Below, one piece after another: positions 1-9,353 of a stretch of DNA of 64,000 bases. Below the pieces are notes generated by a model that searched no databases, was not told where the DNA came from, and worked only from the letters and a program-made list of their open reading frames with translations. The position numbers and the translations under genes were made by a program. Every line of letters begins with the position of its first letter. The stretch's first letter is position 1. The stretch spans positions 29,297,568 through 29,361,567 of the forward strand of contig CM035170.1 of NCBI GenBank assembly GCA_020205615.1, given 5' to 3'. This DNA is from Panax quinquefolius (lineage: Eukaryota > Streptophyta > Magnoliopsida > Apiales > Araliaceae).

Positions 1-371
1 CTGAATGCTATCTTCTTGTCCTTCTCGGCTCTTAGCATAGATGTCAATTCAAGTGGCATTCTCATCTTTCTTGAGTGAAGCTTTGGTCTGTTCAAGTCCT
101 TCTTCAAAGCTGCTTCACTCCCACCTTCGTAGTCTCACTGTCACTGAGACTTGTTCTCTTTAGCTCAGGTGGAACTCATAGAGTTAACGTTAGCATTCTA
201 CCAACTCAACGATTCTACAACTTCACAATTATCATCACTCTTGATCTTTGAAGCTCTGTTGATTTATACTCCTTCCCAATCTTCCCGTTGGAAATTAGCC
301 GTTGAAAGCTTTTGGATTTGCTTTGTAGATCTCGAATTATTTGGTGTAGACTGCAGATGTGACATGACATC
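1..371. other. Unclassified flanking sequence, left piece
   Basis: This stretch continues at 12077-12206 and 20764-21820 once the inserted elements are removed. No complete gene is visible. Read on the minus strand, about 1-125 is open for some 40 codons and rich in Lys, Glu and Leu, like a coiled-coil segment of a retroelement gag, but a one-base shift gives an equally plausible reading, so this is weak. The last five bases (acatc, 367-371) are the target duplication of the solo LTR that follows. Confidence 0.4.
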
Positions 372-614
372 TGTGACAACCCGAGAATTTTTGAAATTTT
401 AAAATTTTTATTAATTGATTTAAGGTTCAAAATTAGAACCTAGACAGAAAATTAGTGTATGCGTTTGATATATTTAAGATAGAATATTGAGGATTTCAAA
501 ATTCTGTGAAGGATTTAGGTGAATTATTCAGGATTAAGGAAATACGTGAATATGTTTTGTGTATATGTGTAAAATACGTGGTAAAGGGTCAAGGGTTGAC
601 CAGATAAATGATAT

Positions 615-1295
615 CTGCAACAAACCCTAATTATATATTAAGAACTTTAACGTTCGGTTAAAAAACCCTAACGATTATTAAGAAACCAGTTCTGGAAACC
701 CTAATTTCAGTTCTGGGAATCCAAAACCCTAATTCGGTGCATGAAACCCTAAATCGGGAACTTAATGACGTAAGTGTAAATAATTATAGGATTAAGTAGG
801 GTTAATCTTAACAAATTGGTTACAAAACCCTAATTCCAAATTTGAAACCCTAATTATGGATTTGAAACCCTAATTTGTAAATAGGGAAAAACCTAATTGT
901 TAATTTAATAATTGTAATAGTAATTAGGATATATTAATCCTAATTTTTAAGTTAAGTAATTAGGAAACCCTAATCTAATTACAAAAATTTAATATCTAAA
1001 TTAGAAAATTTATTTTTCTATTAAAACCCTAATTCGTCGGTTATGAACCCTAATGACCATTTTGACCCTAATTGCTAAATTAGTGATTTTAATTAGGAAA
1101 TGTTAATCCTAATTAGCAAGATTTAATTTATGATTAAGAAATTTTAATGTAATTAGAAAATTCTAATTATAATTTAGAAATATTAAATTTCTATTTTTAA
1201 AACCGAAATTGGAAATTGTAGAAAAAATCAAATTGCTAAACCTAAGGGTTTTTCAAACCCTAAACCCTAACTCAAACCCTAAACCCTAAGGGTTT
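615..1295 (+). repeat. Telo-box (AAACCCTAA) cluster in the solo LTR
   Basis: About fourteen copies of AAACCCTAA or a close variant lie within roughly 680 bp. Most are dispersed every 20-100 bp; at 1253-1290 they become near-telomeric with consecutive CCCTAAA units. The motif is identical to the plant telomere unit and to the telo-box found in promoters of plant growth and translation genes. The dispersed spacing and position inside an LTR argue against a true interstitial telomere. Confidence 0.75.
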
Positions 1296-2357
1296 GGCCA
1301 ATTGACAAATGTGCCATTAAATTAGAAATCAAAAAGACAATTATACCCTTATTGCATTATTTGATTTAACTTGCCAATCTAGACAAAATGGGAGTGGGTG
1401 GCCAACTTTAACAACTCCTTGTGACTATATCTCACAGCAACCAGCCGAATTTTGCAAGTCATAACAACAAGTCATCATATATATTGATTTAAAGAGAGAG
1501 AAAGTACACTAACTTGGTTATTTTTCTCTCAAACAACCAACTAAGTCTCTCCCTCTCTAGACCCACGAAATCCTTAAGATATTCAGTTCCTTGTATTATC
1601 CATAACAAGCCATGAAAAGATTCAAAGGTCAGAATCAAAATTCAATCTTCAAGAAGGTATAAACACTAATTTTAGAAATCCTTAGATCTTATGTTTGATG
1701 TAAGACCCCAACTTTTATAAATAAAGATGGATTTTTTATAAATATTATTTTTGAATATTATGGAGTAAATTTGATATAATATTATATTTGTTGGTAATAT
1801 TTATAAATTTTGCAAAGTAAGCAAGTTGTTATAAAATATTCGTTTGGTTGGGGAATATTCGTACGACGGCACAATCATTGGTGGACCCCACAACGGAATT
1901 ATTGTCGGATTGAGAAAATGACAAAAATCTTTTATGAAAATAACGACGGAGGTGTTACCGTTAAAACTGTTGAACTACCCCGGTAGTAAAAGTACAGTAA
2001 TACACATGGTTGCATAATACCACACAGTATTAATTATTGATGCTTATGTGAGAAGTCACTCAGCTATACTCAATTATTGCTATAGTAATTGCTGCATCAT
2101 ATCTCTTATATTATTGATTCAATTATTGTCACAGTATCATTTGTATAATATGTTATATTATTAAATCAATAATTGAGACGACAAGTTATAAATGATTAAT
2201 AATTGTTGAAAGATTAAATATGTCTTGATTAAAAATAAAATGATTTGTGGTAATATTTATTCAATCTTTGATATATATAAAGAGTCTATTAGGAGACGTT
2301 TGTGGTAAGTTTGGTTATTTTATTGGGGGCCCATATGTCATCATCTAAGAGTCTCTT

Positions 2358-2562
2358 TGTCAATAGTAATTACCTTCGTCAATAGTAATTACCTTCATCA
2401 ATAGTAATTACCTTTGTCAATAGTAACTACCTTTATCAGACGTCAAACCACTTGACGTTTCATATTACAGGCGTCTAACCAATTGTCGTTTCACATTACA
2501 GGCGTCAAACCACTTTTCTTTTCATATCACCAGTCGTCAAGCCACTTGCCTTTTCACATTTC
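2358..2562 (+). repeat. U3 tandem repeats of E1: 22-bp and ~32-bp units
   Basis: Four copies of a 22-bp unit around gtcaatagtaattacctt (2358-2437) are followed by about four copies of a ~32-bp unit built on cgtcaaaccactt (2439-2562). The first of the second set forms a perfect 7-bp inverted repeat, ACGTCAA...TTGACGT, at 2440-2458. Both arrays recur in the 3' LTR at about 7660-7881. They sit just upstream of the TATA box, the usual place of LTR enhancer repeats. Confidence 0.85.
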
Positions 2563-2584
2563 AAGTTCTAAGCTAGAAATCTTC

Positions 2585-2592
2585 TATAAATA
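2585..2592 (+). promoter_or_regulatory. Putative TATA box of E1 5' LTR
   Basis: TATAAATA in the context ctataaatagaggcc, downstream of the U3 repeats. The same box is at 7911-7918 in the 3' LTR. Initiation about 30 bp downstream is expected but not shown. Confidence 0.65.
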
Positions 2593-2829
2593 GAGGCCTA
2601 GTGCTTCATTATTTTTCACGAATTCATTCAAGCTAAAGAGAGAGAAAGTATAGAGAGAATAAGAGAGAAAGAAGAAGAGTATTTTGTTACTACACTACTG
2701 CAGTATTCAATCTACTACTAATGTAAGGGGTGTTATTCTTTCTTATTCATGAAGAGAACTGTCGTTATTCCATTGCTTATTATTTTGTTGGAATAACCTG
2801 TATAAGCGGTTTACCCTATACTTGGTGAC

Positions 2830-3060
2830 ATTCTTCTATTATTCTATTGGAACATCTTGTCTGTGTATTTTACACGGGACCTGGATCCGTATTTATTATT
2901 ATTCTGTTGGAACATCATGTCTGTGTGTTTTACAAAGGACCTAGTTTCGTCTTTTTATTATTATTATCTTGAAGCATCTTGTCTGTGTGTTTTACACCGG
3001 ACCTGGTTCCGTCTTTATTATTTTGTTGGAACATCACTTGCCGGGTGCAAATTTTTCGAC
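2830..3060 (+). repeat. R/U5 tandem array of E1 5' LTR (50-60 bp units)
   Basis: Four imperfect units, each containing 'ttattatt..gttggaacatc' followed by a variable stretch with 'tgtgttttacaccgg', and 'ctggttccgtct'. Related arrays lie at 8145-8400 (E1 3' LTR), 13605-14010 and 19250-19660 (E2), and on the minus strand at 41325-41745 and 47400-47855 (D). Copy number and the inner variable part differ between LTRs. Confidence 0.82.
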
Positions 3061-4190
3061 GACTTTGGTTAAGTTAATATTATTACATTGGAATAATAAC
3101 TCTTGCAAAGTACCGCATGTATGGTGATTTCTTTTGTTATTCCATTCTTTATTACACTCAGTTGGTTAAAGTTTTAACTTCTATACTCCATGAAATTAGT
3201 AGAATATCCTTGATATTTGCGCTTCATCCAATATCTTTTCATGGAAATATTCTTCTGATCATTCTTGAATTTTACTCTACAAAGCAATTATATGTTGACA
3301 ATTTGGACATTATTAGTTCCTGGATAAATTAATTCTTGAACTTGTTTTATTGAATTCTTATATCATTGTCATCATCCTCATGTTTATATTATGTTGAAAG
3401 TCATTTGTGGCCTGTAGTGCATAGATGGACTTGGTATGATTATGACCAGGGATTATTCGGTGTAATCATGACCGTAATGTTACAAATGATGTGGTTAAAG
3501 TTATCATTGGCCCGTAGTGAATTGATGGACAGTTTTTGGCATGAAAATGACCATTAATGAATACACGAATGTCTTTGGCTCTAGTGCATGGATAATTTGT
3601 GGTCGTGATACTAAAGAATATCCTTGGCCGTAGTGCATGGGTGATTCGATGATGTGGATTATTTATTAAGCTGAGTCCCAGCGATAAAAGTCATGAAAAA
3701 CCTTTTAAATCATAAAAGATAGTTGATTTTATTCTCTACTTGACTCTTTTAATGGATTACTTGTTCCACTGCAGTTAAACCTGATGTTGTTATATTTTAT
3801 CAGTTTAACACTGTTGAAGGATAACGATAATTTATTCTGCATTATCTTAGTAATAATATTTCTTACTTGGCTAGTTGAGCTCACCCTTTCTTTCACTGTT
3901 CTCTTCAGGAAATGAAAACATAACAGGGACTAGTCGGGGAACGGAGTGACGGTCCAGAGGATAGCATTAGTAGTCCTCACTATTCTGTGAAATAGTGTGT
4001 TAATAATTGTAATGAGGACTCCTTTTGAGTTTGTATAATCTCTAGTAGACAATAATTGTATTCAAACTCATAGGTATGTTTTGTCGTATTGTACACGACA
4101 GTTGTATTAGTAAGTTGTATTTGAATTTTGTACCATGTATCTGACGACCCAAGATGGGTGATGTATACCTAATTTTGGGGGCGTCACAGT

Positions 4191-4202
4191 TGGTATCAAA
4201 GT
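4191..4202 (+). other. E1 primer binding site (initiator tRNA-Met type)
   Basis: TGGTATCAAAGT starts two bases after the 5' LTR. It matches the canonical plant PBS TGGTATCAGAGC at ten of twelve positions. Confidence 0.8.
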
Positions 4203-4356
4203 TTAGGGATATGATCCCTGGCTAAGATGTGAGAATAGTACTATGAGGGGAGAGACGGGAAATTCCTTCACTAGTATGACCTACCTAAGTTTATGTGGTA
4301 TTTAATTGGTGATTCGAAATTAGGGATAATATGTTACATGTCAATTAACCTTTGTT

Positions 4357-5460
4357 TTGTGGCAGTATCTGAAAATGACATCCGAGAATGTTGATAATAA
4401 CAATGGAGCACAGGCGACCGTTGATTCACCACATATCAATAATCAGGATAATGTGCATCAGGAAGGCGACAATCCTCATGCAAACAACAACACTGACCAA
4501 ATGATGAATGATCAAATGTTCAGGGGCTTTATGCAATTCATGCAACAGCAGGCGAGAGCAGCTCCTGTGCAAAATGCAAGTGGAAACACTGGAAAGCTAA
4601 ACAGTTCAAGGAGCTGGGACCACTGGAGTTTAAGGGAGAGCCAAAACTACTTATGGCGGAAGCATGGATAAAGCAGATCACCAAGATATTTGATGTCTTG
4701 GGATGCTCCGAGAGCAAAGGTTCCCTTGCCGCCTTTATGTTGCTTGCGGAGAGAGGTGACATTGGTGGGAATCCAGAAGCATACTCAACTCGCCGTCTTG
4801 AAGATGTCTTGGGAGAAGTTCAAGAGTCATTCAACGACAAATACTTCGAAAGTATTCGTCACATGAAGGAGGTGGAGTTTATCAAGTTGGAACAAAACAA
4901 TATGGCCACCGTCGCATGATACGAGGCTAAATTTGTGAAGTTATCCGGTTTCGTCCCACTTAGTGGATAATGAAGAGAGAATGACACGGATGTTTTAAGA
5001 GGTTTGAAGCGGGAATACGTCAACATCTTATTTCTCATAAACCGTGTTTATATTCGGATGTTGTAAATAGGGCTCGATTAGTGGAACGCGATAACGAGTC
5101 AACGCAACTAAAAGAGCGGTACGGCAAAATGATAATACCAAATGAGAGCGATCATGAGCGGTGACAACAAGCGTGGAGGAATCAACAAGCCAGAAATGGT
5201 AACCACTTCGGTGGTAATCAGGGCCAAAACAATAAGAATGAACATTTCAAGAAGAGGAGATTCAACAATGATGGAAAAACATCAGCACCATCACCTATTG
5301 TTAAGGAAGAAGAACGACCACCTATCATATGTTTCAAATGCGAAGGGAGGGCACATCGGTCAAAGCTCAAGCGATGATCAGTCAAAGCATGTTATAATTG
5401 TGTAAGAGAAGGTCACTTAGCCCGATTTTGTCGTTCACCGAAGACAAATTCAGCTAGGAT
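4357..5460 (+). pseudogene. gag: E1 gag pseudogene (Ty3/Gypsy capsid and zinc knuckle)
   Basis: Gag forms the capsid that packages element RNA. The N-terminal part is rich in Asn, His and Gln, as in this Gypsy group (4357-4600). A capsid segment with the words KIFDVLGCS and DKYFESIRHMKEVEFIKLEQ follows in another frame (4653-4919). The C-terminal zinc knuckle CYNCVREGHLARFC (C-X2-C-X4-H-X4-C) is intact in its own frame at 5390-5431; an upstream one (CFKCEGRAH) is damaged. At least three frame changes and several stops separate these parts, and several short deletions are evident against the E2 copy, so no intact gag is made. The start at about 4375 follows the PBS by 180 bp, matching E2. Confidence 0.85.
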
Positions 5461-5544
5461 GGAGGCACCAAAGGCCGTCCCAGAAAAGTCAAAACTGGTA
5501 GTGCAAGGAAGAGCGTTTGTTGTGACCTCCTAGAAAGCAAGGAA

Positions 5545-6222
5545 CCCCAATGAGGTCATCACGGGTAAGCTTATCATAAACTCTAACGAAATCTATACTT
5601 TATTTGATACTGGTTCTACCCATTCTTTTATTTCTCTTACTTGCGCTCACGATTGAATTTGACTCCGGAGAAATTAGACTTTGACTTATCTGTGGAAACT
5701 CCGTTGGGAGAAACCTTCATTACATCCACTGTTTATAAATCTTGTTTGACGTGATTCTAGGGATTGATTGGTTAACTACTCATCATGAAAAAATTGATTG
5801 TTTTCGTAAGGTTGTTAGCTTTCATATTCCTAATCAACCTATTATGCGAATTCAAGGGACCAAACCATTAAAATCCATCACGGTCATCTCAAGCCATAAA
5901 GCTATTCGTTTATTGAAAAACGGATGTCAAGCTTTCTCAGCTCATGTCAAAGATTTAAACAAAAATATGTCAGTTTTGAACGATATTTCTATTGTTAATA
6001 AATTTCCTGACGTATTCCCTGAAGAACTTCCTGGCCTACCCCCTAAGCGTGAAATTGAATTTTGTATCGACCTTGAACCCGGTACAAAACCCATTTCCAA
6101 AGCCCCATATCGAATGGCTCCTATTGAACTTCAAGAGTTAAAGACCCAACTGCAGGAATTGTTAGACATTGGCATATCATCCTCAGACGGATGGACAATT
6201 GGAGAGGACTATTCAAACTCTT
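5545..6222 (+). pseudogene. pol: E1 protease and N-terminal reverse transcriptase remnant
   Basis: Protease cleaves the polyprotein and RT copies RNA to DNA. The protease active-site motif LFDTGSTHSFIS is at about 5604-5640. Frameshifts follow, then an open stretch 5742-6222 containing VILGIDWLTTHH (end of protease) and the RT entry region FPDVFPEELPGLPP...KPISKAPYRMAP, which is diagnostic of Ty3/Gypsy. The sequence breaks at LLDIG (about 6170), exactly where RT would continue to its catalytic palm; the next bases belong to integrase in another frame. The YVDD-type box and all of RNase H are absent. Confidence 0.87.
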
Positions 6223-6987
6223 GAAGATCTATTAAGACTCTGTGTCCTTGATTTCAAGGGAAGTTGGGACAAGTTCTTACCATTGGTGGAGTTTTCCTAC
6301 AACAACAGTTATCAAGCAAGTATTAGCATGGCTCAATTCGAAGCGTTGTATGGAAGAAAGTGTCGTTCTCCAGTATGCTGGGATGAGGTGGGTGAAGCAA
6401 CGTTGTTGGGATCGGAGTTGGTACGTATGACTATAGAAAAGATTCAAATGATCCGACAACGTATAAAAACCTCACAAGATCGACAAAAGAGTTATGCTAA
6501 TCTTCATCGAAAGGAAGTGGAATTCGATATAGGAGATCATGTGTTGTTGCGTGTTGCTCCATGGAAAGGAGTTACGAGATTTGGAAAGAGAGGAAAACTC
6601 AATCCTTGATTCATCGGCCCATTTTTAATCCTCGATCGAGTAGGAACTGTGGCCTATAGACTCGCTTTACCGCCAAGTATGTCTCGAGTTCATAACGTTT
6701 TTCACATATCCATGTTACGTAAATATGTGAAAGACCCGAACCACATTATTGAGTTAGAACCGGATGAAATAGCGGAATATTTGACGTATGAAGATGTTCC
6801 TGTTCAAATCTTGGATAAGAAGGAATATATTCTACGCTTCAAGGTTATACCTCAAGTCAAAGTTTTATGGAGAAACCACGATGTTGAGGAAATGACTTGG
6901 GAGTTAGAATCTGAAATGAAATCAAGGTATCCTTACCTCTTCGACATACCAAGTACGTACCCTAATTTCGAGGGCGAAATTTCATAA
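6169..6987 (+). pseudogene. pol: E1 integrase C-terminal half with chromodomain-like tail
   Basis: Integrase inserts the cDNA; the chromodomain tail is thought to guide it to chromatin. The frame opens at [15 protein letters not shown], which holds the glutamate of the D,D-E triad, runs through [16 protein letters not shown] and the GPF/Y module (FIGPF...YRLALPPS...[10 protein letters not shown]), and ends with [16 protein letters not shown]...YPYLF. That ending is the chromodomain type of Tekay/Del chromoviruses. The 273-codon frame contains a single stop, TGA at 6607-6609, where relatives have Arg, consistent with CGA to TGA. The zinc-binding HHCC region and the two catalytic aspartates are deleted. 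Confidence 0.9.
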
Positions 6988-6998
6988 GAAGGGGAGGT
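6986..6998 (+). other. E1 polypurine tract
   Basis: AAGAAGGGGAGGT abuts the 3' LTR and overlaps the end of the pol frame (stop at 6985-6987). It is the expected plus-strand primer. Confidence 0.85.
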
Positions 6999-9353
6999 TG
7001 TAAGACCCCAACTTTTATATATAAGGATGAATTTTCTATAAATATTATTTTTGAATATTATGGAGTAAATTTGATATAATGTTATAGTTGTGGGTAATAT
7101 TTATAAATTTTGCAAAGTAAATAAGTTGTTATAAAATATTTGTTTGGTCGGGGAATATTCGTACGACGACACAATCATTGGTGGACCCCACGACGGAATT
7201 ATTGTCGGATTGTGAAAACAAAAATACTTTATGAAAATAACGGCGGAGGTGTTATCGTTAAAACCGTTGAACTACACGGTAGTAAAAGTACGAATCTGGC
7301 GTGGTTGCATAGTAGCACACGGTATTGATTATTGATGTTTACGTGAGAAGTCACTCTCATTATACTCAATTATTGCTACGATGAATTCACGCATCATATC
7401 TCTTATATTATTGATTCAATTATCATTGTAGTATCATCCGTATAATATATTATATTATTAAATGAATAATTGAGACGACAAGTTATAAATGATTAATAAT
7501 TGTTGAAAGATTAAATATGTGTTGATTAAAAATAAAATGATTTTTGGTAATATTTATTCAATCCTTGATGTATATAAAGAGTTTATTATGAGACGTTTGT
7601 GGTAAGTTTGGTTATTTTATGGGGGGCCCATATGTTATCATCTAAGAGTCTCTTAAATCGATAGTAATTACCTTCATGATAGTAATTACCTTCGTCGATA
7701 GTAATTACCTTCATCAATAGTAATTACATTCGTCAATAGTAACTACCTTTACCAGACGTCAAACCACTTGCCGTTTCATATTACAAGCGTCGAACCAATT
7801 GTCATTTCACATTACAAGTGTCAAACCACTTTTCTTTTCACATCATCAGTCGTCAAGTCACTTGCCTTTTCACATTTCAAGTGCTAAGCTAGAAATCTTC
7901 TATAAATAGAGGCCTAGTGCTTCATTATTTTCATTTAATTAATTCAAGCTATATAGAGAAAGTATAGAGAGAATAAGAGAGAAAGAAGAAGAGTATTCTG
8001 TTACTACACTACTGCAGTATTCAATCTACTACTAATGTAAGGGGTGTTATTCTTTCTTATTCATGAAAAGAACTGTTGTTATTCCATTGCTTATTATTCA
8101 TTGGAATAACTTTGATATCTGTGGTTTACCCTATACTTGGTGACATTCTTCTATTATTCATTGGAACATCACATCATGTGTTTTACAGGACACGGTTAAA
8201 ATCTTTATTAATATTTTGTTGGAACATCACATACGTGTGTTTTACACCGGACTGGTTAAAATCTTTATTATTATTACTGTTGGAACATCCTGTTTGTGTT
8301 TTTTATCTGGGACTGGTTCCGTCTTTATTATTCTGTTGGAACATCACTGTTGGTGCAAATTTTTTCGACTGGTTCCGTTATTATTATTACATTGGAATAA
8401 CTTTTCTATCTGAAATACGCATGCGTGGTGATTTCTTTTGTTATTCCATTCTTTATTATACTCGGTTGGTTAAAGTTTTGACTTCTATACTCCATGAAAT
8501 TAGTAGAATATCCTTGATATTTGCGCTTCATCAATATCTTTACATGGAAATATTCTTACGATCATTCTTGAATTTTACTCTACAAAGCGATGATCATGTT
8601 GACAATTTGGATATTATTAGTTCTGAATAAATTAATTCTTGAACTTGTTTTATTGAATTCTTATATCATTGTCATCATCCTCATGTTTATATTATGTTGA
8701 AAGCCATACGTGGTCTGCTGTAGTGCATAGATGGACTTGGTATGATTTCGACTGGGATTATTGATGTAATCACGATCGTAATGTTATAAATGATGTGGTA
8801 AAAGTTATCATTGGCCGTAGTGCATTGATGGGACGATTGTTGGCATGATCATGACAATTAATGAATACACGAATTTCCTTGGCTGTAGTGCATGGATAAT
8901 TTGTGGTCATGATACTAAAGAATATCCTTGGCCGTATTGCATTGATGTTGTTATATTTTATCAGTTTAACACTGTTGAAGGCTAACGATAATTTATTTTG
9001 CATTATCTTAGTCATAATATTTCTTATTGGGCTAGTTGAGCTCACCCTTTCTTTCACTGTTCTCTTCAGAAAATGAAAACATAACTTGAGGACTAGTCCG
9101 GAAGAATCGGAGTGTGGTCGAGAGGATAGCATTAGTAGTCCTCACTATTTTGTGAAATAGTGTGTTAATAATTGTAATGAGGACTCCTTTTGAGTTTGTA
9201 TAATCTCTAGTAGACAATAATTGTATTCAAACTCACAGTTATGTTTTGTCGTATTCTACACGACAGTTGTTTTAGTAAGTTGTATTTGAATTTTGTACCA
9301 TGTATCTGATGACCCAAGATGGGTGATGTATACCCAATTTTGGGGGCGTCACA
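6999..9353 (+). repeat. E1 3' LTR
   Basis: 2355 bp, TGTAAGACCCC...GGCGTCACA. It has the same U3 arrays (7660-7881), TATA box (7911-7918) and R/U5 array (8145-8400) as the 5' LTR, plus a 184-codon open frame at 8076-8630 that is LTR sequence, not a recognised protein. Near 8938-8945 it lacks about 143 bp present in the 5' LTR. Confidence 0.92.

Larger units (their letters stand above)
1699..4188 (+). repeat. E1 5' LTR
   Basis: The LTR is 2490 bp, beginning TGTAAGACCCC and ending GGGGGCGTCACA. U3 carries two tandem arrays upstream of a TATAAATA box; the transcribed part carries a 50-60 bp tandem array and a ~70-codon open frame (3117-3332). It is longer than the 3' LTR because the latter lacks a block equivalent to about 3639-3781. 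Confidence 0.92.
1699..9353 (+). mobile_element. Ty3/Gypsy LTR retrotransposon E1 (chromovirus, Tekay/Del-like), internally deleted
   Basis: This element of about 7.65 kb is inserted in the solo LTR S. It begins TGTAAGACCCC, ends GGCGTCACA and is flanked by tttga (1694-1698 and 9354-9358). It has two LTRs (1699-4188 and 6999-9353), a tRNA-Met-type PBS after the first and a polypurine tract before the second. Internal order is gag, protease, start of RT, end of integrase, chromodomain-like tail, which is Gypsy order. Most of RT, all of RNase H and the front of integrase are missing through one deletion at about 6170. Stops in gag and frameshifts elsewhere mean it encodes no functional polyprotein. 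Confidence 0.93.

Noticed and set aside
1250..1295. Interstitial telomere
   Set aside because: Only about four consecutive units inside an LTR with many dispersed single motifs; better seen as a telo-box cluster.
4188..4210. Possible tRNA gene at sites matching TGGTATCA..GC (also 15119, 29993, 37675, 54902)
   Set aside because: These are short primer binding sites next to LTRs; no cloverleaf-length sequence is present.
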